From Bacteroidetes bacterium ADurb.Bin008 (GTDB taxonomy: Bacteria; Bacteroidota; Bacteroidia; Bacteroidales; Tenuifilaceae), in assembly GCA_002071445.1 (NCBI GenBank), contig MWFE01000010.1, positions 1-64,000 of the forward strand: 64,000 nt of DNA, written 5' to 3'. Below, piece by piece: positions 55,850 through 64,000 of this stretch. Below the pieces are notes generated by a model. The model did not search any database. It had not been told where the DNA came from and saw only the letters and a program-made list of their open reading frames with translations. Each line of letters starts with the position of its first letter. Positions within the stretch are counted from its first letter, which is position 1. A program made the translations under genes and the position numbers.

Positions 55850-57736
55850 CTATATCTTTTTTAGTATCAGCGATTCGCCCTGCTTTTGGATCATCTTCTC
55901 GAAAACGCTCCTCATGCTACTGTATTCCCAAGCATTGAACTCGAGCTTGGAAATGATAAATCTGGTATTTATGGTAACGGTATTGCCCGATTTCCTGATG
56001 GTGTATTTGTATGTAACCGTGTTGTCGCGATTGGCAATCTCATCGCTTTTGGGCATTTCTTCAATGGCATATCCTTCGGGAATGGTGATCGAAACGGTAG
56101 AACTATGATCTATCTCGCATGGAAAGCTGATGGGAGCACTGCGGGTATCGCGCGGAAACGGACTGCCCGAGAGTTTCACGAATGCAAAAGGATTTAGTGC
56201 AAGAATCCCTGCTTGCCCCGATGTTGAGCTAAGGCTCACTTTGTAATCGCTTTTGAAAGGTTGATAGTTGTCGTTCAAATTGGTAAAGGTAAAATCATCA
56301 ACGTACCATCCCTGATTTTCCGATTCCAACTCCTGAATATAAGCTTCGTGGTCAGTCTCCCTTTTCAATGCGTTCTTAAAATCAATGGCATTGTAGTCGT
56401 AACGTATAATCTCTATTTCTCCATTCACTTTACCCTGATCGTCAATGCTAAGCTTGGAATTGGTTGTTTTTTTTTCCTTGTGAACAGGGTTAAACGTTAC
56501 CGAACATTCGCCTTTGGTTTCATCAAGAGGGTGACCGTTGCAGCTCAGCAGTCGGGTGGGAACAAGCCCCACAGGGGCATACTCTTCAGTAGCATCAAGG
56601 TAAAGCGTACCCGATGGACGTTCAACGGCTACAACCACATAGTTGAACTTAACTTTTGTGGGAGAGAAACGGGATATTTTACCATTGCTTCGCGTGCTGG
56701 TTAACACCGGATAGACGTTGAACCCTAACTTTTTAAGCAGAACAAGTAAATTTAGGTTGATTTCGGCCGAATTTCCGCTCTTTTGCTGGTAAGCCTGTTT
56801 ACAGTCGTTGGAAACATAGCAGGCTTCCTGCCCGTTCCACTTGATTTGTTTAATGGCTTCGTACCCGTTGCGCAGAATTTCCTCATCGTTGGAAGATATA
56901 CTTTTTATGCTGTCTGCCAAACTGTTCAGGTAAAGGCTTAAATAGTTAATCTTTTTGCCGAAGTATGGATCGTCGTTGAATGATTTTGTTACAGCTTTCC
57001 ATGACGAGGCAAACGTTGAAAATAGCTGGTAGTATTGATTTGCCAGTTGGATAGTTCTGATTTCTATTTCAAATCTCACGCGGTAATCCATATCCGATAG
57101 TAGGTATGGCTCTCTAACAAAGGCGGGCAAATCTTTGAAAACCCAGGTGTCATCCTGGTTATATGAAGGACCCAAAAGTCCAATGACCTTAATGGAAAAA
57201 TCGATATTCGGATGCTGGGGCAATGATACAACGCTGTACATAACGGGTATTGTTCGTTGAATTTCAATGGAATTGGCTATTCCTTGCTTTGTGAACTCAA
57301 CTTCTATAACCGACCCTTCTTTCACATTGGGCATGGCTATCCTTGTGCGATAAATGTTCCCCACAACCCGCTCTTCGAAAACGGCCTCTTTGCTCAATTT
57401 GGTTTTTACAATCTTGCCATCCTCCAGATTATAAGTATATCCTTTTATCTGTGATTTTAATTGTCCCGGAAAGGCAATGTTGGCGTATCCTGTTCCCGAT
57501 TTTTTTAAAATTTTAATCCGTTGGTGCTGTCTGAACTGAAAATTATTGGGCAGGAATTCGGCATTTTGGTAAAGCAGTACAGCCTCAGCTGTTGTGTCGA
57601 GGCTATAGGTTTGCATAGTCATTTCTTCCATGCTTATTTTTCCAAACTTGACTTTTTTAATCGGTTGGGAAAAGGAATAGGACATGCTAATTAAAAGCAT
57701 GGTGATGGAAAGGATAGATAGTTTTCTAAAGAACAT
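55850..57736 (-). CDS. DUF3857 protein with degenerate transglutaminase fold
   Basis: A 628-aa protein with a signal peptide (LLISMSYSFSQ). It has a DUF3857 domain (about 55-230) followed by a transglutaminase-like region where the Cys position reads Ser (KSGNSAEINLNLLVLL) and the His position Asn (VKFNYVVVAV), while LDATEEYAPVG keeps the Asp. By sequence it should be catalytically dead and may bind partners. It is translationally close to the next gene (3 bases between stop and start), so they are almost surely co-expressed. Confidence 0.85.
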   Translation of the reverse strand: MFFRKLSILSITMLLISMSYSFSQPIKKVKFGKISMEEMTMQTYSLDTTAEAVLLYQNAEFLPNNFQFRQHQRIKILKKSGTGYANIAFPGQLKSQIKGYTYNLEDGKIVKTKLSKEAVFEERVVGNIYRTRIAMPNVKEGSVIEVEFTKQGIANSIEIQRTIPVMYSVVSLPQHPNIDFSIKVIGLLGPSYNQDDTWVFKDLPAFVREPYLLSDMDYRVRFEIEIRTIQLANQYYQLFSTFASSWKAVTKSFNDDPYFGKKINYLSLYLNSLADSIKSISSNDEEILRNGYEAIKQIKWNGQEACYVSNDCKQAYQQKSGNSAEINLNLLVLLKKLGFNVYPVLTSTRSNGKISRFSPTKVKFNYVVVAVERPSGTLYLDATEEYAPVGLVPTRLLSCNGHPLDETKGECSVTFNPVHKEKKTTNSKLSIDDQGKVNGEIEIIRYDYNAIDFKNALKRETDHEAYIQELESENQGWYVDDFTFTNLNDNYQPFKSDYKVSLSSTSGQAGILALNPFAFVKLSGSPFPRDTRSAPISFPCEIDHSSTVSITIPEGYAIEEMPKSDEIANRDNTVTYKYTIRKSGNTVTINTRFIISKLEFNAWEYSSMRSVFEKMIQKQGESLILKKI

Positions 57737-57817
57737 GTTTGAATTGTATTAAAGGGTTAATGTTTGTTTTTATTAAGGTGCTTGATTTTCAGTTGATATT
57801 ACAAGTTGTTGAGGTAG

Positions 57818-58603
57818 CTATTTTAACTCCACAACAAAGCAGTCGGGGTATATTTGCGAGGCCTTGTCGCGGAAGTTCTCGGCATCGCGGCGTGACGAGA
57901 ATTTCCCTACCATCAGCCGGTACACCTTTTCGCCACCTACGGTGGCCACTTGTACCCTCACCTCTTTCTTAAGCGACACCTTTAGGTCATCGGCAATCCG
58001 AAGCAGGTTGACCAACTCCTTGTAACTGCCAATCTGAACGGTAAAACCTCCCGGCGATTGGCGATTCACATCCAATTCGTAAAGTTCGTAATCGGTTGAG
58101 GGGGGTTGGGCGGCCTTGGGGACAGGTGTTTTTGCCTGTGGCGTAGTGGTTTGCCCTTCCGTTGCAGGCTTAGTTTGGGTTGTTGGTTTGGTTTCTGTAG
58201 GCTTTGGTTTTGGTGCCGGGGTATTGGTTTGAATGGCATTCCCGTTTTCATCAATCACTTCAATTCGGACATCGGCTATACCTTGCCCGATAAAACCCAA
58301 CTTTTCAGCCGCCGAACGGCTGAGATCGATTATGCGATTGGGAACAAACGGCCCCCTGTCGTTCACCCTGACGACTACCGAATTTCCGTTACCCAGATTG
58401 GTTACCCTTACCAGAGTTCCGAAAGGAAGCGACAGATGGGCACAAGTGCTTTTCGAATGGCTGTAACGTTCGCCCGATGCGGTGGTCCGCCCCTCAAACT
58501 TATCGGCATAAAAGGAAGCTTTCCCCTCCTGAATATAACCTGATTGTGCAATGGTGTGAACGCTGAAAAATGAAATGAAGAGAATGGTAAATATGGTACG
58601 CAT
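57818..58603 (-). CDS. rlpA: Septal-ring lytic transglycosylase RlpA-like protein
   Basis: A 261-aa protein with a signal peptide (ends VHTIAQ). A double-psi beta-barrel lies at about residues 22-115 (GKASFYADKFEGRTTASGE ... VVVRVNDRGPFVPNRIIDLS). A Pro/Thr/Lys-rich linker (about 125-165) leads to a C-terminal SPOR domain (FTVQIGSYKELVNLLRIADD) that binds denuded peptidoglycan at the septum. It lacks a lipobox, unlike E. coli RlpA. RlpA cuts glycan strands in Pseudomonas; activity here is inferred. Confidence 0.92.
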   Translation of the reverse strand: MRTIFTILFISFFSVHTIAQSGYIQEGKASFYADKFEGRTTASGERYSHSKSTCAHLSLPFGTLVRVTNLGNGNSVVVRVNDRGPFVPNRIIDLSRSAAEKLGFIGQGIADVRIEVIDENGNAIQTNTPAPKPKPTETKPTTQTKPATEGQTTTPQAKTPVPKAAQPPSTDYELYELDVNRQSPGGFTVQIGSYKELVNLLRIADDLKVSLKKEVRVQVATVGGEKVYRLMVGKFSSRRDAENFRDKASQIYPDCFVVELK

Positions 58604-58666
58604 GATGTGTCACAAAATTTTTTAAGCCTCTAATTTAAAATCAATTATTGTAAAACCCTAATTTGC

Positions 58667-59320
58667 TCATCGGGTTTTTTTCTTTTTTTTCGAAAGATTC
58701 CAGTAGTAGCTGAACGACAGGTTTTGAACGCGAGCAGGCGAACGGCCGGGCATTCCCTCATATTTGTGATAGTATAAGTCGCCCAAGCCCCAGGTATAGC
58801 GAAAATCAAACTGAAAAATACCCAGAGGCGTTTCGTAGCCAATACCGGTAGTGCCAATCAACCCGTAATCAAATTTATTGTCTTTCAGAATGTTGAATTT
58901 GTAGTTCTCCATTTGATATTCACCCGATTGGTTGTTGCCAACCATAGAATTTAACAGGTAAGCTCCGTAACAGCCAGCATTGAGGTGAATGAACAGTCCC
59001 TTGTTTTTTAGTCTTACCTGCATGTAAATGGGCCACTCGAGGTAGGAATTAACCCGTTTGTACAGTAAAGTGTCCTGTAGTGGTTTACGGTAGCCCCTGC
59101 GGGTTATGCTTAAATCGCTTTGAAAACCAACGTATTGCAAATCGAAATATTTAACGCTTAACCCAAAATCGAAACCATCGTCGAAAAGGCCCCTCTCCTT
59201 TTGGGTAGGCGCAAACTCAACCGACGAAATACCATAACCTGCCCTCGCTCCAATGTAAACTTGCCCCGGGGCAAGAAAGGAGGTGTACATGAAAAGCGCT
59301 ATGATGATTCTTTTAACCAA
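58667..59320 (-). CDS. Outer-membrane beta-barrel protein
   Basis: A 217-aa protein with a signal peptide (MYTSFLAPGQ). Strands alternate hydrophobic and polar residues and end with aromatic positions (IFQFDFRYTWGLGDLYYH, LSFSYYWNLSKKKKK), as in OMP_b-brl_2/PorT-like proteins with 8 strands. The C-terminus is very basic. It could be a PorT-family T9SS component, but the short sequence does not decide this. It sits between RlpA and the thiamine-binding protein in the same run of genes. Confidence 0.8.
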   Translation of the reverse strand: MVKRIIIALFMYTSFLAPGQVYIGARAGYGISSVEFAPTQKERGLFDDGFDFGLSVKYFDLQYVGFQSDLSITRRGYRKPLQDTLLYKRVNSYLEWPIYMQVRLKNKGLFIHLNAGCYGAYLLNSMVGNNQSGEYQMENYKFNILKDNKFDYGLIGTTGIGYETPLGIFQFDFRYTWGLGDLYYHKYEGMPGRSPARVQNLSFSYYWNLSKKKKKTR

Positions 59321-59335
59321 AATGCATTGATTCTA

Positions 59336-59635
59336 TTATTCTAATTTACCTTCCACCGACTTTACCTTGGATTCCATCCTGTTGGATTTTCCCTTTCGTA
59401 TATCGAAATTGACGGAGAGGTAAATCCTATGGCAATCCTTTTCCAATGCCGAGTATGCTTCGCTAAGCACTGAGAGGGCCTGTTTCATCTCATCGGTCTC
59501 AACGATGGTGTTCATGGAGGTTAACTGAAAGGGAACTCCCAACGTTTTGAGCCTGTCAATCACTCTGGCAACATATGGGCTTACGCTTTCACTTTTGTCG
59601 GTGGGAAAAATGGCAAAGCTCATCACTACTGACAT
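59336..59635 (-). CDS. MTH1187-family thiamine-binding protein
   Basis: A 99-aa protein matching the YqgV/UPF0045 family (MSVVMSFAIFPTDKSESVSP ... PFQLTSMNTIVETDEMKQAL). The ferredoxin-like fold binds thiamine in related proteins. It lies 11 bases after the Big_5 gene and 15 bases before the beta-barrel gene. A role in thiamine handling is family knowledge; no thiamine transport or synthesis gene is adjacent. Confidence 0.9.
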   Translation of the reverse strand: MSVVMSFAIFPTDKSESVSPYVARVIDRLKTLGVPFQLTSMNTIVETDEMKQALSVLSEAYSALEKDCHRIYLSVNFDIRKGKSNRMESKVKSVEGKLE

Positions 59636-59646
59636 GGTTGCTATTG

Positions 59647-61395
59647 TTATTTTTTCAAATCGAAACTTAAATCGTATTCCCAGTTGGCTCTGATATTGTG
59701 GATGGTTACAACCCCTTTCTCCTCAAACATCACCACTCTTTCGGGTTGAATTCCCATTAAATACCAACCGGTATCCCACTTCCCATTCCTGTTCTCATCA
59801 AAAATAAAGCGAATGGAATACTTGGCAGGATTAACGTAGTTAAAGGTTAAGGTTCCGTCCTTTTCCGCAATGGCTCTATAGGCAACAGATTTCTTTTCGG
59901 TAAGTAGTTCCACTATTATATTTGGCTCAACTCCGCTTAGAGTCAGGTTAATGGTACCAAAATATGCCGGATTTATTCCGCTGAAAATTACCTCCAGGGT
60001 ATCGTTGGTCACCCCGTTAAGGTCGGTAAATGCTCCGGGGAGGGCAGCAAATCGGTACCTTTTATTGAACTCCCAGGGGTGAAAGGCACGATAAACCCTT
60101 GGGTTTAAACTGTCCACCTGCAGGCGGGTATGCACAGCCAGGCTATCGGTCATGTCGTCAAAGCGGATTAAAGAGTTATCCAGCGACTGGAGCGGCAAGC
60201 TGAAAGTTAGCGTTAACGGTTGGATAGGGGGTAGAGGCTTCTCCTTTGATGCTGAAAACGTTACGTTGAGCGATGGCTTTTTTTCGAGGCCCTCAGTATC
60301 TTTCTTTCTCGATCGCGTGCCGGGCGATTTGGCAGTATGGATAAAACGAAGTGTATCGCAAGCTTCGTAAATATTGAGTAACGAATCGGTTTTTGGATAA
60401 TTAACCCGAATGAACAGCGAATCCATGTTGCTTATCATATCGTTGGTTATCCAGTACGCGAGGGTATCACCGGTGATACTTCGTTCCGGTATGTACCATT
60501 GCTCTAAGGAATCAACCGTAAAGTTGACGGGGGTCAGCAAAACCCTGCCTTCGGGCCTCCGCGAGAATCCCAACTGCAATCCTCGCCTCGAAATTCTGGA
60601 ATAGTCGGTAAGCGAAAGCACCCTGTTCTCTTCCTGAAACAGCCTAAGAATGAATGGGTCAACTGACGTCTCCCTGACGGAATCACCCAATGGTGCCACC
60701 AGTATTGATTTTTTTATGGTATCGTGTCGATATGCTATTGATTCAGCTATTTGATCAAAGAGGTAGTTGGAATTGCCATCGTTAAGCGCAAAAATTTTGT
60801 AATCTCCCATCTTTAAGTTGCTGAGCGAAAAGTTGCCCCCTTTATTGGTTTTTGTAACGTAAACAGGCTTTTCCTGCATGGGTATCGAATCGTGTAATTC
60901 CCGGTAGAGCATTACCAGTACCCCAACCTGTGGCTCAAGGGTGAATGCATCAATTACCTTGCCGGGAAATCTCAGCGAATCGATTTCGTTACCGGTTGAA
61001 AAGGCAAATTCGAAGTTAACCATTGGATTCCCCTCGTTTAGGTCGGTAATGGCATCGGAAAAGTAAAGGGTGTAGGTTGTGCTGTCCTTCAAGGGCTCGA
61101 AGAACGACAGTTCAAGATTCTTGCCCTTAATCCTGAATTCGGGTAATCGTTCTTGTGGCGGTGAAAGGATTAGCTTCTTGCCAATGTCCTTTAGCTGAAC
61201 AAACTCATTGAAGGTTAGGGTTATCCTCTGTCGGTTGAAGTTTGTGGAGTAGATGGGAGGATTGCTTCGGACCATTACCGGGGGAATGGTATCCTTGTCT
61301 CCCCCCGTTGGTGGCACAACAATGGCGCACCTTGGGGAGAAAAGGCTTGCGAACAATACCAGGAGAATAAAGTACGAGAATCGTTTCCGAAGCAT
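59647..61395 (-). CDS. Big_5 (SbsA Ig-like) domain lipoprotein
   Basis: A 582-aa protein. ATG 61395 (MLRKRFSYFILLVLFASLF) is chosen because it gives a lipoprotein-type signal with Cys in SPRCAIVVPP; the motif VPPTGGDKDTIPP is typical of Bacteroidota Big_5 proteins. The Ig-like domain at about 40-140 (RITLTFNEFVQLKDI) is followed by carboxypeptidase-regulatory-like beta modules (about 170-235) and a second Big_5-like unit. It starts the six-gene envelope cluster and is divergent from the antiporter gene. Confidence 0.88.
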   Translation of the reverse strand: MLRKRFSYFILLVLFASLFSPRCAIVVPPTGGDKDTIPPVMVRSNPPIYSTNFNRQRITLTFNEFVQLKDIGKKLILSPPQERLPEFRIKGKNLELSFFEPLKDSTTYTLYFSDAITDLNEGNPMVNFEFAFSTGNEIDSLRFPGKVIDAFTLEPQVGVLVMLYRELHDSIPMQEKPVYVTKTNKGGNFSLSNLKMGDYKIFALNDGNSNYLFDQIAESIAYRHDTIKKSILVAPLGDSVRETSVDPFILRLFQEENRVLSLTDYSRISRRGLQLGFSRRPEGRVLLTPVNFTVDSLEQWYIPERSITGDTLAYWITNDMISNMDSLFIRVNYPKTDSLLNIYEACDTLRFIHTAKSPGTRSRKKDTEGLEKKPSLNVTFSASKEKPLPPIQPLTLTFSLPLQSLDNSLIRFDDMTDSLAVHTRLQVDSLNPRVYRAFHPWEFNKRYRFAALPGAFTDLNGVTNDTLEVIFSGINPAYFGTINLTLSGVEPNIIVELLTEKKSVAYRAIAEKDGTLTFNYVNPAKYSIRFIFDENRNGKWDTGWYLMGIQPERVVMFEEKGVVTIHNIRANWEYDLSFDLKK

Positions 61396-61603
61396 ACTAA
61401 TTACAGTTTCGCCAACAAATGTAGAAATCTTTACGATATCTTTTGCCCCAATCAAAGGTTTGCAAAGGAACAATCTTGGGATAGGGTTGAAAAGTCATAC
61501 CTAAAAAACGACCAACAAATGAATTAATTGTTTTAGATTTGTTCCCTTTCGGTAGGGTTTGTAATTATAGTTTTGTTCATTCAAGAAACTCGTTGATTGT
61601 GCC

Positions 61604-62563
61604 ATGTTGATTGATATTCTTTTATTTTCCCTTGGGCTGGTCATCCTCATCGTTGGGGCCAATTGGCTGGTAGAAGGAGCTTCCTCCATCGCTTCGAGTT
61701 TGGGAGTATCGGCACTTACCATCGGTTTAACGGTGGTGGCTGCCGGAACTTCTACCCCCGAACTCGTGGTAAATATAGTGGCATCGGTGAACGGCACAAG
61801 TGGTTTAGCCATGGGAAACGTGCTGGGAAGCAACATTATGAACATCCTTTTAATCGTTGGCATTGCGGCTATCATCAGGCCAATCCATGTTCAACGGAAA
61901 ACCCTGAGGGTTGAAATTCCATTCACCCTTCTGGCAGCAGTGATGCTTTTGGTGCTTGGCGCCGAGCATATGCTTAAGTCGGCCGACAGCGCGATGCTTT
62001 CACGATTAGATGGAGTCATTCTGCTCATCTTTTTCGGGATATTCTTCCTTTACACGTACAAAACATCGCAATCTGACCAAAGTAGTCAGGAATCCAAAGT
62101 CAGGAAGCGAAAACCTGTAATCGCTATTCTGCTTACCGTTGCCGGCATTGCGGGTCTTTACTTCGGAGGTGTTATCATTGTCGATTCGGCAACGGAAATA
62201 GCCGGCAGGCTTGGAGTTTCCGATGCCATAATCGGGCTCACTGTGGTGGCCATTGGCACATCGTTACCCGAACTGGTAACCTCGTCAGTGGCAGCCTATA
62301 AGGGAAACTCCGATATTGCCATAGGCAACGTGGTGGGGTCGAACATTTTCAATATTTTTTTAGTGTTGGGAGTATCGTGCGCCATTCGTCCTCTTCCTTT
62401 CTATCCCGGTGCTTTGATTGATATTTTGGTAACCTGCGCTGCAAGCATACTGCTGTTTTTGTTTGTTCTGGTTAGGCCAAAACAAACCATAGAGCGCACC
62501 AAGGGCACTGTTTTTTTGTTGATATACATTGCCTACCTCATATACCTTATCGCCCAGGTATGA
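61604..62563 (+). CDS. Ca2+/Na+ antiporter (CaCA family, YrbG-like)
   Basis: A 319-aa inner-membrane protein with 10 helices. The two inverted alpha-repeats show ion-site motifs GLTVVAAGTSTPELV with GNVLGSNIMNILLIVG, and GLTVVAIGTSLPELV with GNVVGSNIFNIFLVLG. Such proteins exchange Ca2+ and Na+ across the inner membrane. A possible -7 box TAGTTTTG lies at 61568-61575, 28 bases before the start. Confidence 0.93.
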   Translation: MLIDILLFSLGLVILIVGANWLVEGASSIASSLGVSALTIGLTVVAAGTSTPELVVNIVASVNGTSGLAMGNVLGSNIMNILLIVGIAAIIRPIHVQRKTLRVEIPFTLLAAVMLLVLGAEHMLKSADSAMLSRLDGVILLIFFGIFFLYTYKTSQSDQSSQESKVRKRKPVIAILLTVAGIAGLYFGGVIIVDSATEIAGRLGVSDAIIGLTVVAIGTSLPELVTSSVAAYKGNSDIAIGNVVGSNIFNIFLVLGVSCAIRPLPFYPGALIDILVTCAASILLFLFVLVRPKQTIERTKGTVFLLIYIAYLIYLIAQV

Positions 62564-62616
62564 GGCATTCAGTTTGAATAGCTATTTTTACAGGAAAATC
62601 TGATAAATTTTTCGCT

Positions 62617-63066
62617 TTGACCGATAAAGATAACAGGAGCAGGAACATAATTCTGTACTGGATTGACAATCTGGTGGGAACGGGTTCGCGCTTATCCTTT
62701 AATCTCCTGTTCACGCTTTTCGGCGGAGTGCTGTATAGCTTCAGAATTTGGCCCTCAGTATATGTTCTTGTAATTTTTGGCGTAGTTTCTCCCTTGCTTT
62801 ACACTCTCTGTCTGTATTTTATCATCAGGGTTTTGGCCGGAGACGAAATGGAGGAGCATGTGCCAAAATTTCTCCTTTCGCCCACAAGCAATATGCTGTT
62901 GATGTTATTGGATATGACCATAATCATTGTCTTTGCCGTTCTGATTCACATTGGCATATTGGACTATTTCCTTTTCAGGTTCCTTCAAACCACCCTGCTC
63001 CCAATTGTTATGCTGCTGATGCTCAGAATGCTATACTTAAACATTACTTCTGAAGGGAAAGAGTAA
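62617..63066 (+). CDS. Small integral membrane protein with TTG start
   Basis: A 149-aa protein with four predicted transmembrane helices (LSFNLLFTLFGGVLYSF, YVLVIFGVVSPLLYTLCLYF, LLMLLDMTIIIVFAVL, FLQTTLLPIVMLLMLRML). No ATG precedes the first helix, so TTG 62617 is the likely start; an upstream ATT is possible. It follows the antiporter by 53 bases on the same strand. The family is not recognised. Confidence 0.7.
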   Translation: MTDKDNRSRNIILYWIDNLVGTGSRLSFNLLFTLFGGVLYSFRIWPSVYVLVIFGVVSPLLYTLCLYFIIRVLAGDEMEEHVPKFLLSPTSNMLLMLLDMTIIIVFAVLIHIGILDYFLFRFLQTTLLPIVMLLMLRMLYLNITSEGKE

Positions 63067-63130
63067 ATCGAACGGAAATTTTTTTTATCACAAAAGGGAC
63101 TTTTTCAATAACTGTTTGTAGCAAATGGCT

Positions 63131-63138
63131 TAACTTTG
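63131..63138 (+). promoter_or_regulatory. -7 box TAACTTTG before the AsmA-like gene
   Basis: It matches TAnnTTTG and is 26 bases before ATG 63165. The -33 element is not clear. Confidence 0.4.
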
Positions 63139-63164
63139 AACTGTTTACTAAAACTAACGCAACC

Positions 63165-64000
63165 ATGAAAAAAGTGCTTAAAATTTTTCTCATTACAATT
63201 CTTGTAATCATAGTGCTAATCCTTGGGTCGGCCATTGTTATTCCCATAGTCTTTAAACCGCAACTGCTGGAATTGGCAAAAAAGGAGATAAATAAAAACG
63301 TGAAAGCCAAGGTAGAGTTTAGCGATTTTAAAGTTTCTGTTTTAAAAGGATTTCCCGATGTTTACATCGGCCTGATGGATTTAAGTATCGTGGGAGTGGA
63401 TGAGTTTGAAGGGCAAACGCTGGTTGCTTTCGATGAGTTTAGCGTCAGGGTTGATATTAAGAGCGTAATCGGTATGGAAAATATTCAGGTTAATTCTATC
63501 CTGTTGTCAAATCCTGTTATGGCAGCCATTGTCACTCCCGAAGGGAAGGCCAACTGGGATATTTTTATTTCCGAATGGGAAGAGGAGGAAGAGGTAGTAG
63601 AAGAGGCAGAAGGAGAGCTCATGTCCATGAAGGTGGCACTTGAAAAATTCGAAATACGTAATGCCAACATAAGTTACAACGACGGACAGGCAGGGATGAA
63701 GGCTGACATTGCGAGTTTGAACTTCATGTTGACGGGAAACATGGGATTAGACTACACTGAACTACAAATTGACACCAAGATTTCAGGGTTGGATTTTATC
63801 ATGGATGGCATGCGGTACATCCGAAATGCAAACGTTGGTTTCAACGCCGGTATTGGGGCCGACTTGGTTAATAGTGTATATACATTCAATGATAATCACT
63901 TTTCCATCAATGAGATAATGTTAAATTTTGCCGGTGCGGTTAAGATGCCTGACGATAATATAGATGTTGATTTAGTGTTTTCAACGTCCCGAACCGAGTT
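63165..64000 (+). CDS. AsmA-like family protein, cut by the window end
   Basis: Open from ATG 63165 through the last base with no stop, so at least 278 residues are visible. An N-terminal membrane helix (KIFLITILVIIVLILGSAI) is followed by an AsmA/TamB-like beta-rich region (VEFSDFKVSVLKGFPDVYIG ...). An acidic insertion, EEEEEVVEEAEGE, lies near residue 145. AsmA-like proteins span the periplasm and are linked to lipid transport and outer-membrane integrity. The length and C-terminus cannot be judged here. Confidence 0.85.
   Translation, partial: MKKVLKIFLITILVIIVLILGSAIVIPIVFKPQLLELAKKEINKNVKAKVEFSDFKVSVLKGFPDVYIGLMDLSIVGVDEFEGQTLVAFDEFSVRVDIKSVIGMENIQVNSILLSNPVMAAIVTPEGKANWDIFISEWEEEEEVVEEAEGELMSMKVALEKFEIRNANISYNDGQAGMKADIASLNFMLTGNMGLDYTELQIDTKISGLDFIMDGMRYIRNANVGFNAGIGADLVNSVYTFNDNHFSINEIMLNFAGAVKMPDDNIDVDLVFSTSRTE

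Overview
The window looks like a chromosomal segment from a Bacteroidota bacterium, probably a free-living member of Bacteroidales/Marinilabiliales or a relative; I cannot name the genus. The evidence is a secreted protein with a type IX secretion C-terminal sorting domain, promoters of the TTTG-N18-20-TAnnTTTG type, a TPR/LuxR membrane regulator, the long insertion-bearing form of IspG, a DksA/TraR protein with a reduced zinc finger, many lipoproteins with FSSC/LLSC-type lipoboxes, and tRNA genes without encoded CCA. Most of the window is ordinary housekeeping and envelope biology, dense and with few obvious mobile genes.

Layout. 0-10.7 kb: a T9SS cargo protein, a 59-aa protein, a TPR-LuxR regulator, an M14 carboxypeptidase, an S41 protease lipoprotein and an exported Trp/Tyr-rich protein with a KPSSSSSS tail. 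10.7-17.7 kb: an uncharacterised exported protein, a GNAT-like protein, a PAS/GAF sensor that lacks a kinase domain, and a small XRE regulator. 17.7-23.0 kb: ispD, lspA, a dksA/traR-like gene and ileS, all on the minus strand. 23-33.3 kb: a VanZ-like protein, aldehyde dehydrogenase, sfsA, an MFS transporter, a GIY-YIG gene sandwiched between a tRNA(CAU) gene and a duplicated fragment of that same tRNA, a HAD phosphatase, glnS followed directly by tRNA-Gln(CUG), and a penicillin-acylase-family enzyme. 33.4-38.5 kb: an AAA/DUF4143 ATPase, a hybrid histidine kinase (HisKA-HATPase-REC-HPt) and a coiled-coil lipoprotein.

38.9-42.8 kb is the most accessory-looking stretch. It is visibly AT-richer and holds a beta-barrel gene broken by one in-frame stop, a fusion of a CDA/RibD-type deaminase with a GHKL (HATPase_c_4) ATPase module and a winged helix, paired inverted repeats overlapping that gene's stop codon, a BRO-N/Fic fusion with a class III-like inhibitory motif, and non-coding relic-like sequence. 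This is the best candidate for an undescribed system, but its function is inference.

42.8-64 kb: a beta-phosphoglucomutase/GH65 phosphorylase fusion whose expected catalytic Glu is Val, an OsmC protein, a universal stress protein, ispG, an NtrC-type sigma-54 response regulator, an S9 peptidase with a 59-aa winged-helix gene behind it, a six-gene minus-strand envelope cluster (Big_5 lipoprotein, thiamine-binding protein, beta-barrel protein, RlpA, two DUF3857/transglutaminase-fold proteins), a Ca2+/Na+ antiporter, a small membrane protein and the start of an AsmA-like gene cut by the window end. IspD and IspG both belong to the MEP isoprenoid pathway, so isoprenoids are probably made by that route.
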